Shown here: positions 42,099 through 50,700 of the stretch, one piece after another
How positions within the stretch are numbered: position 1 is the first letter of the stretch
How the letters are laid out: the number at the start of each line of letters is the position of its first letter
Origin: Nocardioides sp. YIM 152315
Lineage (GTDB): Bacteria > Actinomycetota > Actinomycetes > Propionibacteriales > Nocardioidaceae
Assembly: GCF_029210375.1 (NCBI RefSeq)
Contig: NZ_JARGER010000042.1
Location: 186,001-250,000 of the forward strand
DNA: 64,000 nucleotides
Direction: 5' to 3'
Notes under the pieces: generated by a model
The model's input: only the letters and a program-made list of their open reading frames with translations
Told to the model about the DNA's origin: nothing
The model's database searches: none
Program-made: the position numbers and the translations under genes

Positions 42099-43403
42099 AT
42101 GTCGCAGGAAGCATGGCGCTCCGGGGGCTCGCGACACGATGCCGACGACACCAGTGACCGGCTCTACACGCCGGACGACTTCGCGGCGTACGCCGCGCGG
42201 CGCGACGCCCGGCAGGGCGGCGCCGGCGGACGCGAGCCGTTGACGTACGGCGATCCGCTCACCGACGGCCCGGGCGACCCGCTGACGGACCCGCTGCCGG
42301 GTACCGAGACGCCGTCTCCCGGGTCGGAGATCGTCGCGCGGCCGACCACGCCGCCGCCGTCGTACCGCCCGGCGACGCCGCCGCCCGCGGCCCCGCCGCC
42401 GGCGCACGTGGGCCACCAGCCGGAGGCCGCGCCCGAGCCGGCCGCGGACGAGCCGGACCTGCGGCGCTTCATGTCCGCCACCGACTTCCTCGACCGCCGC
42501 GACGCCGACCAGGACCTCGGACCGGCGACCTGGGGCTGGCGGGGCGCGATGCGGCGCTGGACCGGCGGCCTGGTCAACCCGCGGATGGGCGCCGAGGAGC
42601 GCGGCTACCTCGAGGACCGCCGGCTGATCCAGCGCGACTTCGACGGGCCGCGCACGATCGCGTTCATCAACCCCAAGGGCGGCGCGGCCAAGACCACCGG
42701 CGTGCTCGCGGCGGGCTACACGTTCGGCACCGTCCGCGGTGGTGGCGTGGTCGCCTGGGACAACAACGAGACCCGCGGCACGCTCGGCATCCGCGGGACC
42801 CGCAGCGCCCACCGCAACACCACCCGGGAGCTGCTGGAGGACCTCGAGCGGTTCACCGACGTCTACCAGTCCCGCATCGGCGACCTCGGCGCGTTCGTGC
42901 GGTCGCAGGGCGACGCCCACTTCGACGTGCTCGCCTCCGACGAGCGCCCCGACGTGACCGGCACGATCCGGGCCCAGGACTTCGACGCCGTCCACAAGCT
43001 GCTCGAGCGCTTCTACCGGGTGATCCTGATCGACACCGGCAACAACATGCGCGCCGAGAACTGGCTCGCCGCCGCCGGCGCCGCCGACCTGCTCGTGGTC
43101 ACCTCGACGGTCCGCGAGGACACCGGCTACAGCGGGCTGTGGATGCTCGACGCCCTCCAGGACGCCGGCTACCAGAACCTCAAGCACAAGACGGTCACGG
43201 TGCTCTCCGACCCGTCCGCGACGGTTGACAGCAAGCTCGCCGACGACCTGGTCGACGTCTACGAGCAGCGCACCCGCGGCGTCTACCGGGTGCCCTACGA
43301 CCCGGCCCTCGTCGCCGGCTCCGTGGTGCCCTACTCGCAGCTGTCCCACCACACCCGGATGGAGTGGCTCAAGGCCTGCGCCGGGATGGCGGCGGCGCTG
43401 TAG
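42099..43403 (+). CDS. ParA/MinD-like ATPase with proline-rich N-terminus
   Basis: Protein of 434 residues. Residues 1-145 are low-complexity and rich in Pro, Ala, Asp and Glu. The ATPase domain begins about residue 180 with the deviant Walker A NPKGGAAKTT (Lys193 and Lys198) typical of ParA/MinD/SIMIBI proteins. Walker B-like VILIDTGNN and LLVVTSTV follow. No ParB, parS or polar-targeting gene is adjacent, so it is not a standard partition locus. A similar layout (Pro-rich tail plus MinD-like ATPase) is known in type VII secretion EspI-like proteins. ATG 42099 has GAGGGAGGA upstream; TTG 42060 is an alternative start. Confidence 0.8.
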   Translation: MSQEAWRSGGSRHDADDTSDRLYTPDDFAAYAARRDARQGGAGGREPLTYGDPLTDGPGDPLTDPLPGTETPSPGSEIVARPTTPPPSYRPATPPPAAPPPAHVGHQPEAAPEPAADEPDLRRFMSATDFLDRRDADQDLGPATWGWRGAMRRWTGGLVNPRMGAEERGYLEDRRLIQRDFDGPRTIAFINPKGGAAKTTGVLAAGYTFGTVRGGGVVAWDNNETRGTLGIRGTRSAHRNTTRELLEDLERFTDVYQSRIGDLGAFVRSQGDAHFDVLASDERPDVTGTIRAQDFDAVHKLLERFYRVILIDTGNNMRAENWLAAAGAADLLVVTSTVREDTGYSGLWMLDALQDAGYQNLKHKTVTVLSDPSATVDSKLADDLVDVYEQRTRGVYRVPYDPALVAGSVVPYSQLSHHTRMEWLKACAGMAAAL

Positions 43404-43417
43404 GCCATGCTGTAGCC

Positions 43418-44431
43418 ATGCGCGCAGTCGTCTACCGCGAGACCGGCCCGTCGAGCGTCCTCCAGGTCGTCGAGCGCGACCTGCCGGAGCCCGGACCCGG
43501 TGAGGTGCGGGTCCGCGTCGTCCGCGCCGGGGTCAACCCGACGGACTGGAAGTTCCGCGCCGGCATGATGAGCGGGTACGCCGAGGTCACGCCCGGCCAC
43601 GACGGCGCCGGCGTCGTCGACGCGGTGGGCGACGGCGTCAGCGGGTTCGCGGTGGGGGACCGGGTGTGGCTCGTGCTGGCCCAGCACGGCCGGGCCCACG
43701 GCACGGCGGCGGAGCACACCGTCCAGCCGGCCGCGAACGTCGTACCCCTCCCCGAGGGCGTCGACTTCGACCTCGGCGCCAGCATCGGCGTGCCCGCCGT
43801 GACCGCGCACCGCGCGCTCACCGCCTCGGAGTTCGGCCCCGCGCGACTCGGCCCGGGTGCCCTCGACGGGCGGGTGGTGCTCGTCGCCGGGGGCGCGGGA
43901 GCGGTCGGCAACGCGGCCGTCCAGCTCGCGCGCTGGGCGGGCGCGACCGTGGTGGCGACCGTCAGCAGCGACGAGAAGGGCGCACTCGCCGTCGCGGCCG
44001 GCGCCCACCACACCGTCAACTACACGGTCGGCGACCCCGCCGACGCGATCCGGACCTTCGCGCCCGACGGCGTCGACATCGCCGTCGAGGTCGCGCCGGC
44101 CCAGAACGTCGACCTCGACCTCGACGTCGTCAAGGTGCACGGCCTGGTCTCGATCTACGCCAACAACGGCGGGGACCAGATGACCATGCCGCTGCGCGCG
44201 GCGTTCGGGAAGAACCTGCGCTTCCAGTTCGTGATCCTCTACACGCTCGACCCCGGCCTGCTCCGGGCCGCGGTCGACGACGTCGGCGCGGCGGTCGCCG
44301 ACGGCGCCCTGCGGGTCGGCGACGCCGCGGGCCTCCCGCTGCACCACTACCCGCTCGAGGAGACGGCCGCGGCGCACGACGCGGTCGAGGGTGGCGTGGT
44401 CGGCAAGGTGCTGATCGACGTGACCGACTGA
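43418..44431 (+). CDS. Zinc-independent MDR-family NADPH oxidoreductase (quinone reductase-like)
   Basis: Medium-chain dehydrogenase/reductase of 337 residues. The GroES-like N-terminal domain has PGPGEVRVRVVRAGVNPTDWKFRAG, and the Rossmann domain has VLVAGGAGAVGNAAVQLARWAGA. The catalytic and structural zinc ligands of alcohol dehydrogenases are absent, which fits the quinone oxidoreductase branch. Substrate is unknown. It starts 15 nt after the ParA-like gene. CATGCT lies 6 nt before the ATG as a weak -10-like hexamer. Its gene order with the FAD enzymes suggests, but does not prove, a shared redox role. Confidence 0.85.
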   Translation: MRAVVYRETGPSSVLQVVERDLPEPGPGEVRVRVVRAGVNPTDWKFRAGMMSGYAEVTPGHDGAGVVDAVGDGVSGFAVGDRVWLVLAQHGRAHGTAAEHTVQPAANVVPLPEGVDFDLGASIGVPAVTAHRALTASEFGPARLGPGALDGRVVLVAGGAGAVGNAAVQLARWAGATVVATVSSDEKGALAVAAGAHHTVNYTVGDPADAIRTFAPDGVDIAVEVAPAQNVDLDLDVVKVHGLVSIYANNGGDQMTMPLRAAFGKNLRFQFVILYTLDPGLLRAAVDDVGAAVADGALRVGDAAGLPLHHYPLEETAAAHDAVEGGVVGKVLIDVTD

Positions 44432-44492
44432 CGACTCCACAAACGGACGGCGTCAGGTGGCGGCGTCGTGCGCCCTGGGGGACACTGACACC

Positions 44493-44669
44493 GTGAACGA
44501 CGCGCAGACCTGGACCCTCATCGGGGGATTCTTCGCCCTGGTGGTGGCGATGATCGCCCTGGTCCTGCGCACCGTGCGGGCCGAGCTCTCGGTCGTGAAC
44601 GTCAAACTCGACCACCTCGATCGCGACGTACAGGCCCTCACTGATCGGCTGATGCGCGGACGCGAGTGA
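44493..44669 (+). CDS. 58-residue single-pass membrane protein
   Basis: Very small protein with one membrane segment (TWTLIGGFFALVVAMIALVL) followed by an amphipathic coiled-coil-like tail (ELSVVNVKLDHLDRDVQALTDRL). GTG 44493 is chosen because GACACT ends 6 nt upstream, fitting a leaderless start. An in-frame GTG at 44457 would add 12 residues. It is not recognisable as a known family. It ends just before the pyrR promoter. Confidence 0.6.
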   Translation: MNDAQTWTLIGGFFALVVAMIALVLRTVRAELSVVNVKLDHLDRDVQALTDRLMRGRE

Positions 44670-44692
44670 TCCGGGGAGGCCCGCGCGTTTGC

Positions 44693-44751
44693 TAGGCTCC
44701 GCCGCGCAAGACCTTTTTTAACGAGCCGTCCCGTGAGGCGGAGAAGGAGGT
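44693..44751 (+). promoter_or_regulatory. pyrR promoter and PyrR-binding leader element (copy 1)
   Basis: TAGGCT (44693-44698) is the likely -10. A 35-nt element follows at 44717-44751. It contains GTCCCGTGAGGC (44728-44739), which fits the PyrR-binding loop consensus (A/G)TCCNGNGAGG(C/T), and then GGAGAAGGAGG, the Shine-Dalgarno sequence. CCG (44726-44728) can pair with CGG (44739-44741) to close the loop. PyrR bound with UMP would cover the ribosome-binding site, as described for mycobacterial PyrR. Thirty-four of 35 positions are identical in the carA leader. Confidence 0.8.
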
Positions 44752-44760
44752 CCGAGGTCG

Positions 44761-45357
44761 TTGTCTGCGCACCCTCAGTCCAGCCCGTCGGCGTCGCCCG
44801 ACGGGTCCCGCGTCGTCCTCGACGCCGGTGACATCCAGCGGGCGCTGACCCGCATCTCCCACGAGATCCTCGAGCGCAACAAGGGCGCCGACGACCTCGT
44901 CCTCCTGGGCATCCCGAGCCGCGGCGTCCCGCTCGCCCGCCGGATCGCCGAGCGGATCGCCTCCGTCGAGGGGTACGCCGTGCCGGTCGGGTCGCTCGAC
45001 GTGACGATGTACCGCGACGACCTGCGCCTCAAGCCCGCGCGGGCGCTGCTGCCGACCGAGATCCCGCCGGGCGGCGTCGACGGCCGCACCGTCGTGCTGG
45101 TCGACGACGTGCTGTTCTCGGGCCGCACCATCCGCTCCGCGCTCGATGCGCTCAACGACATCGGCCGGCCGCGCGCGGTGCGGCTCGCGGTGCTCGTCGA
45201 CCGCGGCCACCGGGAGCTGCCGATCCGCGCCGACTTCGTCGGCAAGAACCTGCCCACCTCGCTGGTCGAGCGGGTGAAGGTCACGCTCGCCGACGTCGAC
45301 GACGTCGACGCGGTCACCATCCAGGGCGTCGCCGGCCAGGAGGTGGAGGCTCGGTGA
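44761..45357 (+). CDS. pyrR: Bifunctional pyr operon regulator/uracil phosphoribosyltransferase PyrR
   Basis: RNA-binding attenuation or translation regulator of 198 residues that senses UMP and also has uracil phosphoribosyltransferase activity. The PRPP motif is TVVLVDDVLFSGRTIRSAL. RISHEILERNKG and the MYRDDL loop are family signatures. The start is probably TTG 44761, 10 nt after AAGGAGG; no ATG or GTG fits. The N-terminal 15 residues are disordered. The stop overlaps pyrB (GTGA). Confidence 0.95.
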   Translation: MSAHPQSSPSASPDGSRVVLDAGDIQRALTRISHEILERNKGADDLVLLGIPSRGVPLARRIAERIASVEGYAVPVGSLDVTMYRDDLRLKPARALLPTEIPPGGVDGRTVVLVDDVLFSGRTIRSALDALNDIGRPRAVRLAVLVDRGHRELPIRADFVGKNLPTSLVERVKVTLADVDDVDAVTIQGVAGQEVEAR

Positions 45358-46295
45358 AGCGCCACCTGCTCAGCGCGGGCGACCTCGGTCGCGACGACGC
45401 GGAGCTGATCCTGAGCACCGCCGCGGAGCTCCGCGAGCTCGCCGACCGGCCGATCAAGAAGCTGCCCGCGCTGCGCGGCCGCACCGTGGTCAACCTCTTC
45501 TTCGAGGACTCCACCCGCACCCGCATCTCCTTCGAGGCCGCGGCCAAGCGGCTGTCCGCGGACGTCATCAACTTCGCCGCCAAGGGCTCGAGCCTCTCCA
45601 AGGGCGAGAGCCTCAAGGACACCGCGCTGACCCTCGAGGCGATGGGCGCGGACGCGGTCGTCGTACGACACGGCGCCAGCGGCGCGCCCCACCGCCTCGC
45701 CCACTCGGGCTGGGTCCGCTCCAGCGTCGTCAACGCCGGCGACGGCACCCACGAGCACCCGACCCAGGCACTGCTCGACGCGTTCACGATGACACGGCAC
45801 CTGGGCAGACTGGACGGGCGCCGGATCGCCGTCGTCGGCGACGTGCTGCACAGCCGGGTCGCCCGCTCCAACGCGCTGCTGCTGCACACGCTCGGCGCCG
45901 AGGTCACCCTGGTCGCGCCGCCCACCCTGCTGCCGGTCGGCGTCGAGACGTGGCCGGTGGAGGTGTCCTACGACCTCGACGCGGTGATCCCGAAGGCGGA
46001 CGCCGTGATGATGCTGCGGGTCCAGCGGGAGCGCATGAACGGCGGGTTCTTCCCGACCGCGCGGGAGTACTCCCGGCGCTACGGCCTCGACGGGCGCCGG
46101 ATGGCGACCCTCCAGGACCACACGATCGTCATGCACCCCGGGCCGATGGTCCGCGGCATGGAGATCACCGCGGACGTCGCCGACAGCGACCGGTCCGTGA
46201 TCGTCGAGCAGGTCACCAACGGCGTCGCCGTCCGGATGGCCGTGCTCTACCTGCTTCTGGGCGGCAGCGCCCCCGCCGTCGGAGGAGACGAGTGA
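45354..46295 (+). CDS. pyrB: Aspartate carbamoyltransferase catalytic subunit
   Basis: Second enzyme of pyrimidine synthesis (313 residues), joining carbamoyl phosphate and aspartate. The carbamoyl phosphate loop is FEDSTRTRISFE (Ser53-Arg57). Other site residues are in SSLSKGESLKDT, DGTHEHPTQALLD and MMLRVQRERM. No pyrI regulatory subunit is present, as usual outside enterobacteria. GTG start overlaps pyrR, and the stop overlaps pyrC. Confidence 0.96.
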   Translation: MKRHLLSAGDLGRDDAELILSTAAELRELADRPIKKLPALRGRTVVNLFFEDSTRTRISFEAAAKRLSADVINFAAKGSSLSKGESLKDTALTLEAMGADAVVVRHGASGAPHRLAHSGWVRSSVVNAGDGTHEHPTQALLDAFTMTRHLGRLDGRRIAVVGDVLHSRVARSNALLLHTLGAEVTLVAPPTLLPVGVETWPVEVSYDLDAVIPKADAVMMLRVQRERMNGGFFPTAREYSRRYGLDGRRMATLQDHTIVMHPGPMVRGMEITADVADSDRSVIVEQVTNGVAVRMAVLYLLLGGSAPAVGGDE

Positions 46296-47614
46296 GCACT
46301 ACCTATGTGATCAAGAACGTCGCCGTCCTCGGCGGGGAGCCGACCGACCTGCTGCTCCGGGACGGGATGATCGCCGGCATCGAGGAGCCCGGTGGTGTCG
46401 AGACAGGCGCCAGGGCGCCTTCCTCGACCACCGAGCTCGAGGTCGTCGACGCGACCGGGCTGATCGCGCTCCCCGGCCTCGTCGACCTGCACACCCACCT
46501 GCGCGAGCCGGGCCGCGAGGACGCCGAGACCGTCGAGACCGGCACCCACGCGGCCGCGCTCGGCGGCTTCACCGCCGTGCACGCGATGGCGAACACCGAG
46601 CCCGTCGCCGACACCGCGGGCGTCGTGGAGCAGGTCTGGCGCCTGGGTCGCGAGGCCGGCTACTGCGACGTCTTCCCGGTCGGCGCGGTCACCGTCGGCC
46701 TCCAGGGCGAGCGGCTCGCCGAGCTCGGTGCGATGGCCGACTCCGCGGCTCGGGTCCGGGTCTTCTCCGACGACGGCAAGTGCGTCAGCGACGCGGTGCT
46801 GATGCGCCGGGCGCTGGAGTACGTCAAGGCGTTCGACGGCGTCGTCGCCCAGCACGCCCAGGAGCCGCGGCTCACCGAGGGCGCGCAGATGAACGAGGGC
46901 GACCTCTCCGGACGGCTCGGGCTCGCCGGCTGGCCCGCGGTGGCCGAGGAGGCGATCATCGCCCGCGACGTGCTGCTCGCCGAGCACGTCGGGTCGCGGC
47001 TGCACGTCTGCCACGTCTCCACCGCCGGCTCGGTCGAGCTGATCCGCTGGGCGAAGGCCAAGGGCGTCCAGGTCACCGCTGAGGCCTGCCCGCACCACCT
47101 CCTGCTGACCGACGACCTGGCCGCGACGTACGACCCGATCTACAAGGTCAACCCGCCGCTGCGCACGGCCGCCGACGCGGAGGCGCTCCGGGCCGGGCTC
47201 GCCGACGGCACCATCGACATCGTCGCCACCGACCACGCGCCGCACCCCCACGAGGACAAGGACTGCGAGTGGGCGGCCGCCGCCTTCGGGATGCTGGGCC
47301 TCGAGACCGCGCTCTCGATCGTGCAGCAGACCATGGTCGACACCGGCAGCCTCGACTGGGCCGGGGTCGCCGAGCGGATGTCCCATGCCCCGGCGCGGAT
47401 CGGTCGGGTCTCCGACCGGCACGGGCGTCCGGTCGCCGTCGGCGAGCCGGCCAACGTCGTGCTCTACGACCCGGCGGCCCGGCGCACGATCGAGCCGAGC
47501 GAGTCCGCCAGCCTGAGCCGCAACACGCCCTATCGAGGCATGGAGCTGCCGGGCCGCGTCGTGGCGACGTTCCTGCGCGGGCGGGCGACGGTGCTCGACG
47601 GCAAGCTCGCCTGA
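46292..47614 (+). CDS. pyrC: Dihydroorotase with a repeat-derived N-terminal insertion
   Basis: Zinc amidohydrolase (440 residues) cyclising carbamoyl aspartate. The metal motif is DLHTHLREPG, further ligands are in QHAQEP, CHVSTAGS and ATDHAPHP. Residues 34-46 (GGVETGARAPSST) are encoded by a palindromic repeat unit that also occurs in carA. They sit in the N-terminal small domain, where homologues have a shorter loop, so catalysis is probably not disturbed. GTG start overlaps pyrB. A terminator follows, ending the pyrRBC unit. Confidence 0.95.
   Translation: MSTTYVIKNVAVLGGEPTDLLLRDGMIAGIEEPGGVETGARAPSSTTELEVVDATGLIALPGLVDLHTHLREPGREDAETVETGTHAAALGGFTAVHAMANTEPVADTAGVVEQVWRLGREAGYCDVFPVGAVTVGLQGERLAELGAMADSAARVRVFSDDGKCVSDAVLMRRALEYVKAFDGVVAQHAQEPRLTEGAQMNEGDLSGRLGLAGWPAVAEEAIIARDVLLAEHVGSRLHVCHVSTAGSVELIRWAKAKGVQVTAEACPHHLLLTDDLAATYDPIYKVNPPLRTAADAEALRAGLADGTIDIVATDHAPHPHEDKDCEWAAAAFGMLGLETALSIVQQTMVDTGSLDWAGVAERMSHAPARIGRVSDRHGRPVAVGEPANVVLYDPAARRTIEPSESASLSRNTPYRGMELPGRVVATFLRGRATVLDGKLA
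46391..46433 (+). repeat. Palindromic repeat unit inside pyrC
   Basis: The 43-bp unit begins GGTGGTGTCGAGACAGGCGC and is an imperfect inverted repeat: its right end CTCGACCACC mirrors the left end. It matches 56284-56326 in carA in about 38 of 43 positions and is read in the same frame in both genes. Confidence 0.85.
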
Positions 47615-47634
47615 CTGCGCTACTGACGCGGGCC

Positions 47635-47657
47635 GCCCGGCCCGCGCCGGGCGTTTT
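47635..47657 (+). terminator. Intrinsic terminator after pyrC
   Basis: GCCCGGC (47635-47641) pairs with GCCGGGC (47646-47652) over a 4-nt loop and is followed by GTTTT. A competing 8-bp stem (CGCGGGCC/GGCCCGCG, 47627-47646) overlaps it. This is the most classical terminator in the window and separates pyrRBC from the peroxidase gene. Confidence 0.8.
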
Positions 47658-47751
47658 CACGAACCTGTGATGCCCCCTCCGGACACTCCTCTCACGGGCA
47701 CGACCGGCCCGCAGCCGCGTGTCTGCGGCGAGCCAGTGAGGGGAGCTCATC

Positions 47752-50700
47752 ATGAAGAGAGACGGCAGCAGCGCGGTGCGCATCCGGCGCCTGGCGCGAC
47801 CGTGCGTGGGGGGACTCGTGGCGTTGGCCCTCGCCGTGGGTGGCGTCGGCCTGGCGACGGCGCCGGCCCGGGCGGCGACGGACGGTGATCCGGACTTCCT
47901 GCTGATCGAGGAGGACCTCGAGCACATCCTCAAGCAGATCCAGGTGGCCGAGGCCCACGCGGCCGGCAAGCGGCTGCTGTGCGACCAGCCGACCGACACC
48001 AGCGGCAAGTGCGTGACCGACCCGGCGCTGCCGGTCGGCCTGCGGACCGTCGACGGCTCGTTCAACAACCTCCTGCACCCGTCGTTCGGCTCCTCCGACC
48101 GGGCCTTCCCGCGGCTCCTGCCCTCGGTGTGGCGGCCCGGCGAGGCCGCCCCGCCCGGCGCCCCGCCCAACCCTGCGGGCGCGACCGACCCCTGCCAGGA
48201 CGCGGCTCCGACCTGCTACGCGCAGACGTCCGGCTTCGTCTACGACACCGACCCGCGGACGATCAGCAACCTCATCGTCGACCAGTCGGAGGCCAACCCC
48301 GCCGCGCTCAACGCGTACGAGGCGTCGGTCGAGGCCGGGCAGCCGGCCACGCTGGAGGACGGCCAGGTCTTCATCCCCAACTCGACCGCCGACGAGGCGC
48401 TCTCGGCGCCGTTCAACGCCTGGTTCACCTTCTTCGGCCAGTTCTTCGACCACGGCCTCGACCTGGTCAACAAGGGCGGCAACGGCACGGTCGTCGTCCC
48501 GCTGCAGCCCGACGACCCGCTCATCGCCGGTGCGGACGGCGAGCTCGACACCGCCGACGACCTGCCCCCGTCGCGTCGCTTCCTGATGCTGACCCGGGCG
48601 ACCCGGCTCCCGGGGCCGGACGGCACGATCGGCACGGCGGACGACCAGCACAACAACCAGACCACGCCGTTCATCGACCAGAACCAGACCTACACCTCGC
48701 ACCCGTCGCACCAGGTGTTCCTGAGGGAGTACGAGCTGGTCGACGGCAAGCCGCACGCGACCGGGAGGCTGCTCGACGGCACCCTGCCCGACGGCTCGAC
48801 CGGTGGCCTGCCGACCTGGAACGACGTCAAGGCCCAGGCCCGCGACCTGCTCGGCATCGAGCTGGTCGACACCGATGCGCTGAACGTGCCGATGCTGGCC
48901 ACGGACCTCTACGGCAACTTCGTGCCCGGGCCGAACGGCTTCCCGCAGCTGATGACGGCCGGCGGGGCGGTGGAGGGAGCCGCCGGGGCCGGCGCGATCC
49001 CCACCGCGGACGCGATGCGCACCAACCACGCCTTCCTCGACGACATCGCCAACGGTGCGACGCCGGTGGAGAACTCCGATCCGAACGCGCCGCCCGGATA
49101 CGACAACGTGGCGCTCGGCGAGCACTTCGTCACCGGTGACGGTCGCGGCAACGAGAACATCGGCCTGACCGCGGTGCACCACATCTTCCACTCCGAGCAC
49201 AACCGGATGATCGGCGAGATCGAGGAGATCCTCGACAAGCCCGAGAACGCGGAGCTCAAGAAGGCCTTCCAGGGGCTCGACAACGACTACTCCGAGCTGC
49301 TCGGCGAGCGGCTGCCGTCCGGGCCCGAGGCCGACGACTGGTCCTACGAGGAGCGCCTCTTCCAGGCGGCCAAGTTCCCGACCGAGATGCAGTACCAGCA
49401 CCTCGTGTTCGAGGAGTTCGCCCGCAAGGTGCAGCCCGCGATCGACGCCATCGTGCTGAACGAGAACAGCTACGACGCCACGATCAACCCGGCCATCAAG
49501 GCGGAGTTCGCGCACGTCGTCTACCGGTTCGGGCACTCGATGCTCACGGAGGAGATCGAGCGGAACCTGCCAGGGACGGACGTGGGGTCGGTGAGCCTGC
49601 TCGCCGGGTTCCTCAACCCGCGCTCCTATGACGACAACGGCACGCTCACCCCGGAGCAGGCCGCCGGCGCGATCGTCAACGGCACGACGAACCAGGTGGG
49701 CGGCCAGATCGACGAGTTCGTGATCGGCACCCTGCGCAACAACCTGCTCGGCCTGCCGCTGGACCTCGCGACCATCAACATCGCGCGCAGCCGGGACGCC
49801 GGTGTGCCGCCGCTCCAGGTCGCACGCAAGACGTTCTTCGACGAGAGCGGCGACCCGATGCTGGAGCCCTACAGCAGCTGGACCGACTTCGGGCTGAGCC
49901 TGAAGAACGGCGACAACTTCGGGCGTACGACGTCGTACCCGAACGCCTCGCTCGTGAACTTCGTGGCGGCCTACGGCACCCACCCGTCGATCACCGGTGT
50001 CGGCACGGTCGTCGGCAAGCGAGCGGCGGCGACGCTGCTCGTCAACGGCGGCGAGGGCGCGCCGGCCGACCGGGAGGCCTTCATGAACAGCACCGGCGGC
50101 TGGGCCGTCGCGGACGGCACCAACACCGGCCTGGAGAACGTCGACTTCTGGGTCGGCGGCCTGGCCGAGGCGCTGGAGCCGTTCGGCGGCATGCTCGGCT
50201 CGACGTTCAACTACGTCTTCGAGAAGCAGCTCGAGGACCTCCAGTTCGGCGACCGCTTCTACTACCTCTTCCGCAACCAGGGCAACCAGCTGTTCTCGGC
50301 GCTCGAGGGCAACTCGTTCGCCGGGCTCATCCAGCGCAACACCGACGCGTCGCTGCTGCCCGCGGACATCTTCGCCATCCAGGACCCGTTCATCGACCTG
50401 GAGAGCCTCCCCGACCCGCTGCCGGAGGGCCTGACCCAGGCACCCGACGGCACCTGGCGCTGGGACGGCGACGAGCACATCGAGATCCACGGCAACCGGA
50501 CCGAGGCGGACCGGATCCGCGCCGGTCAGGGTGACGACGCGCTGTGGGGCTACGGCGGCGACGACCGCATCGAGGGTGGCTCCGGCAACGACTCACACGT
50601 CGGTGGGCAGGGTGACGACATCCTCACCGACACCTTCGGCGACGACAACATCAAGGGTGGGTTCGGCGACGACGCCATCAAGGCGGGTGCCGGCGACGAC

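Noticed and set aside
47692..50490. A 932-codon open frame on the minus strand across the peroxidase gene
   Set aside because: Same reasons: it mirrors a real gene with signal peptide and conserved active-site motifs, and its own translation resembles no family.
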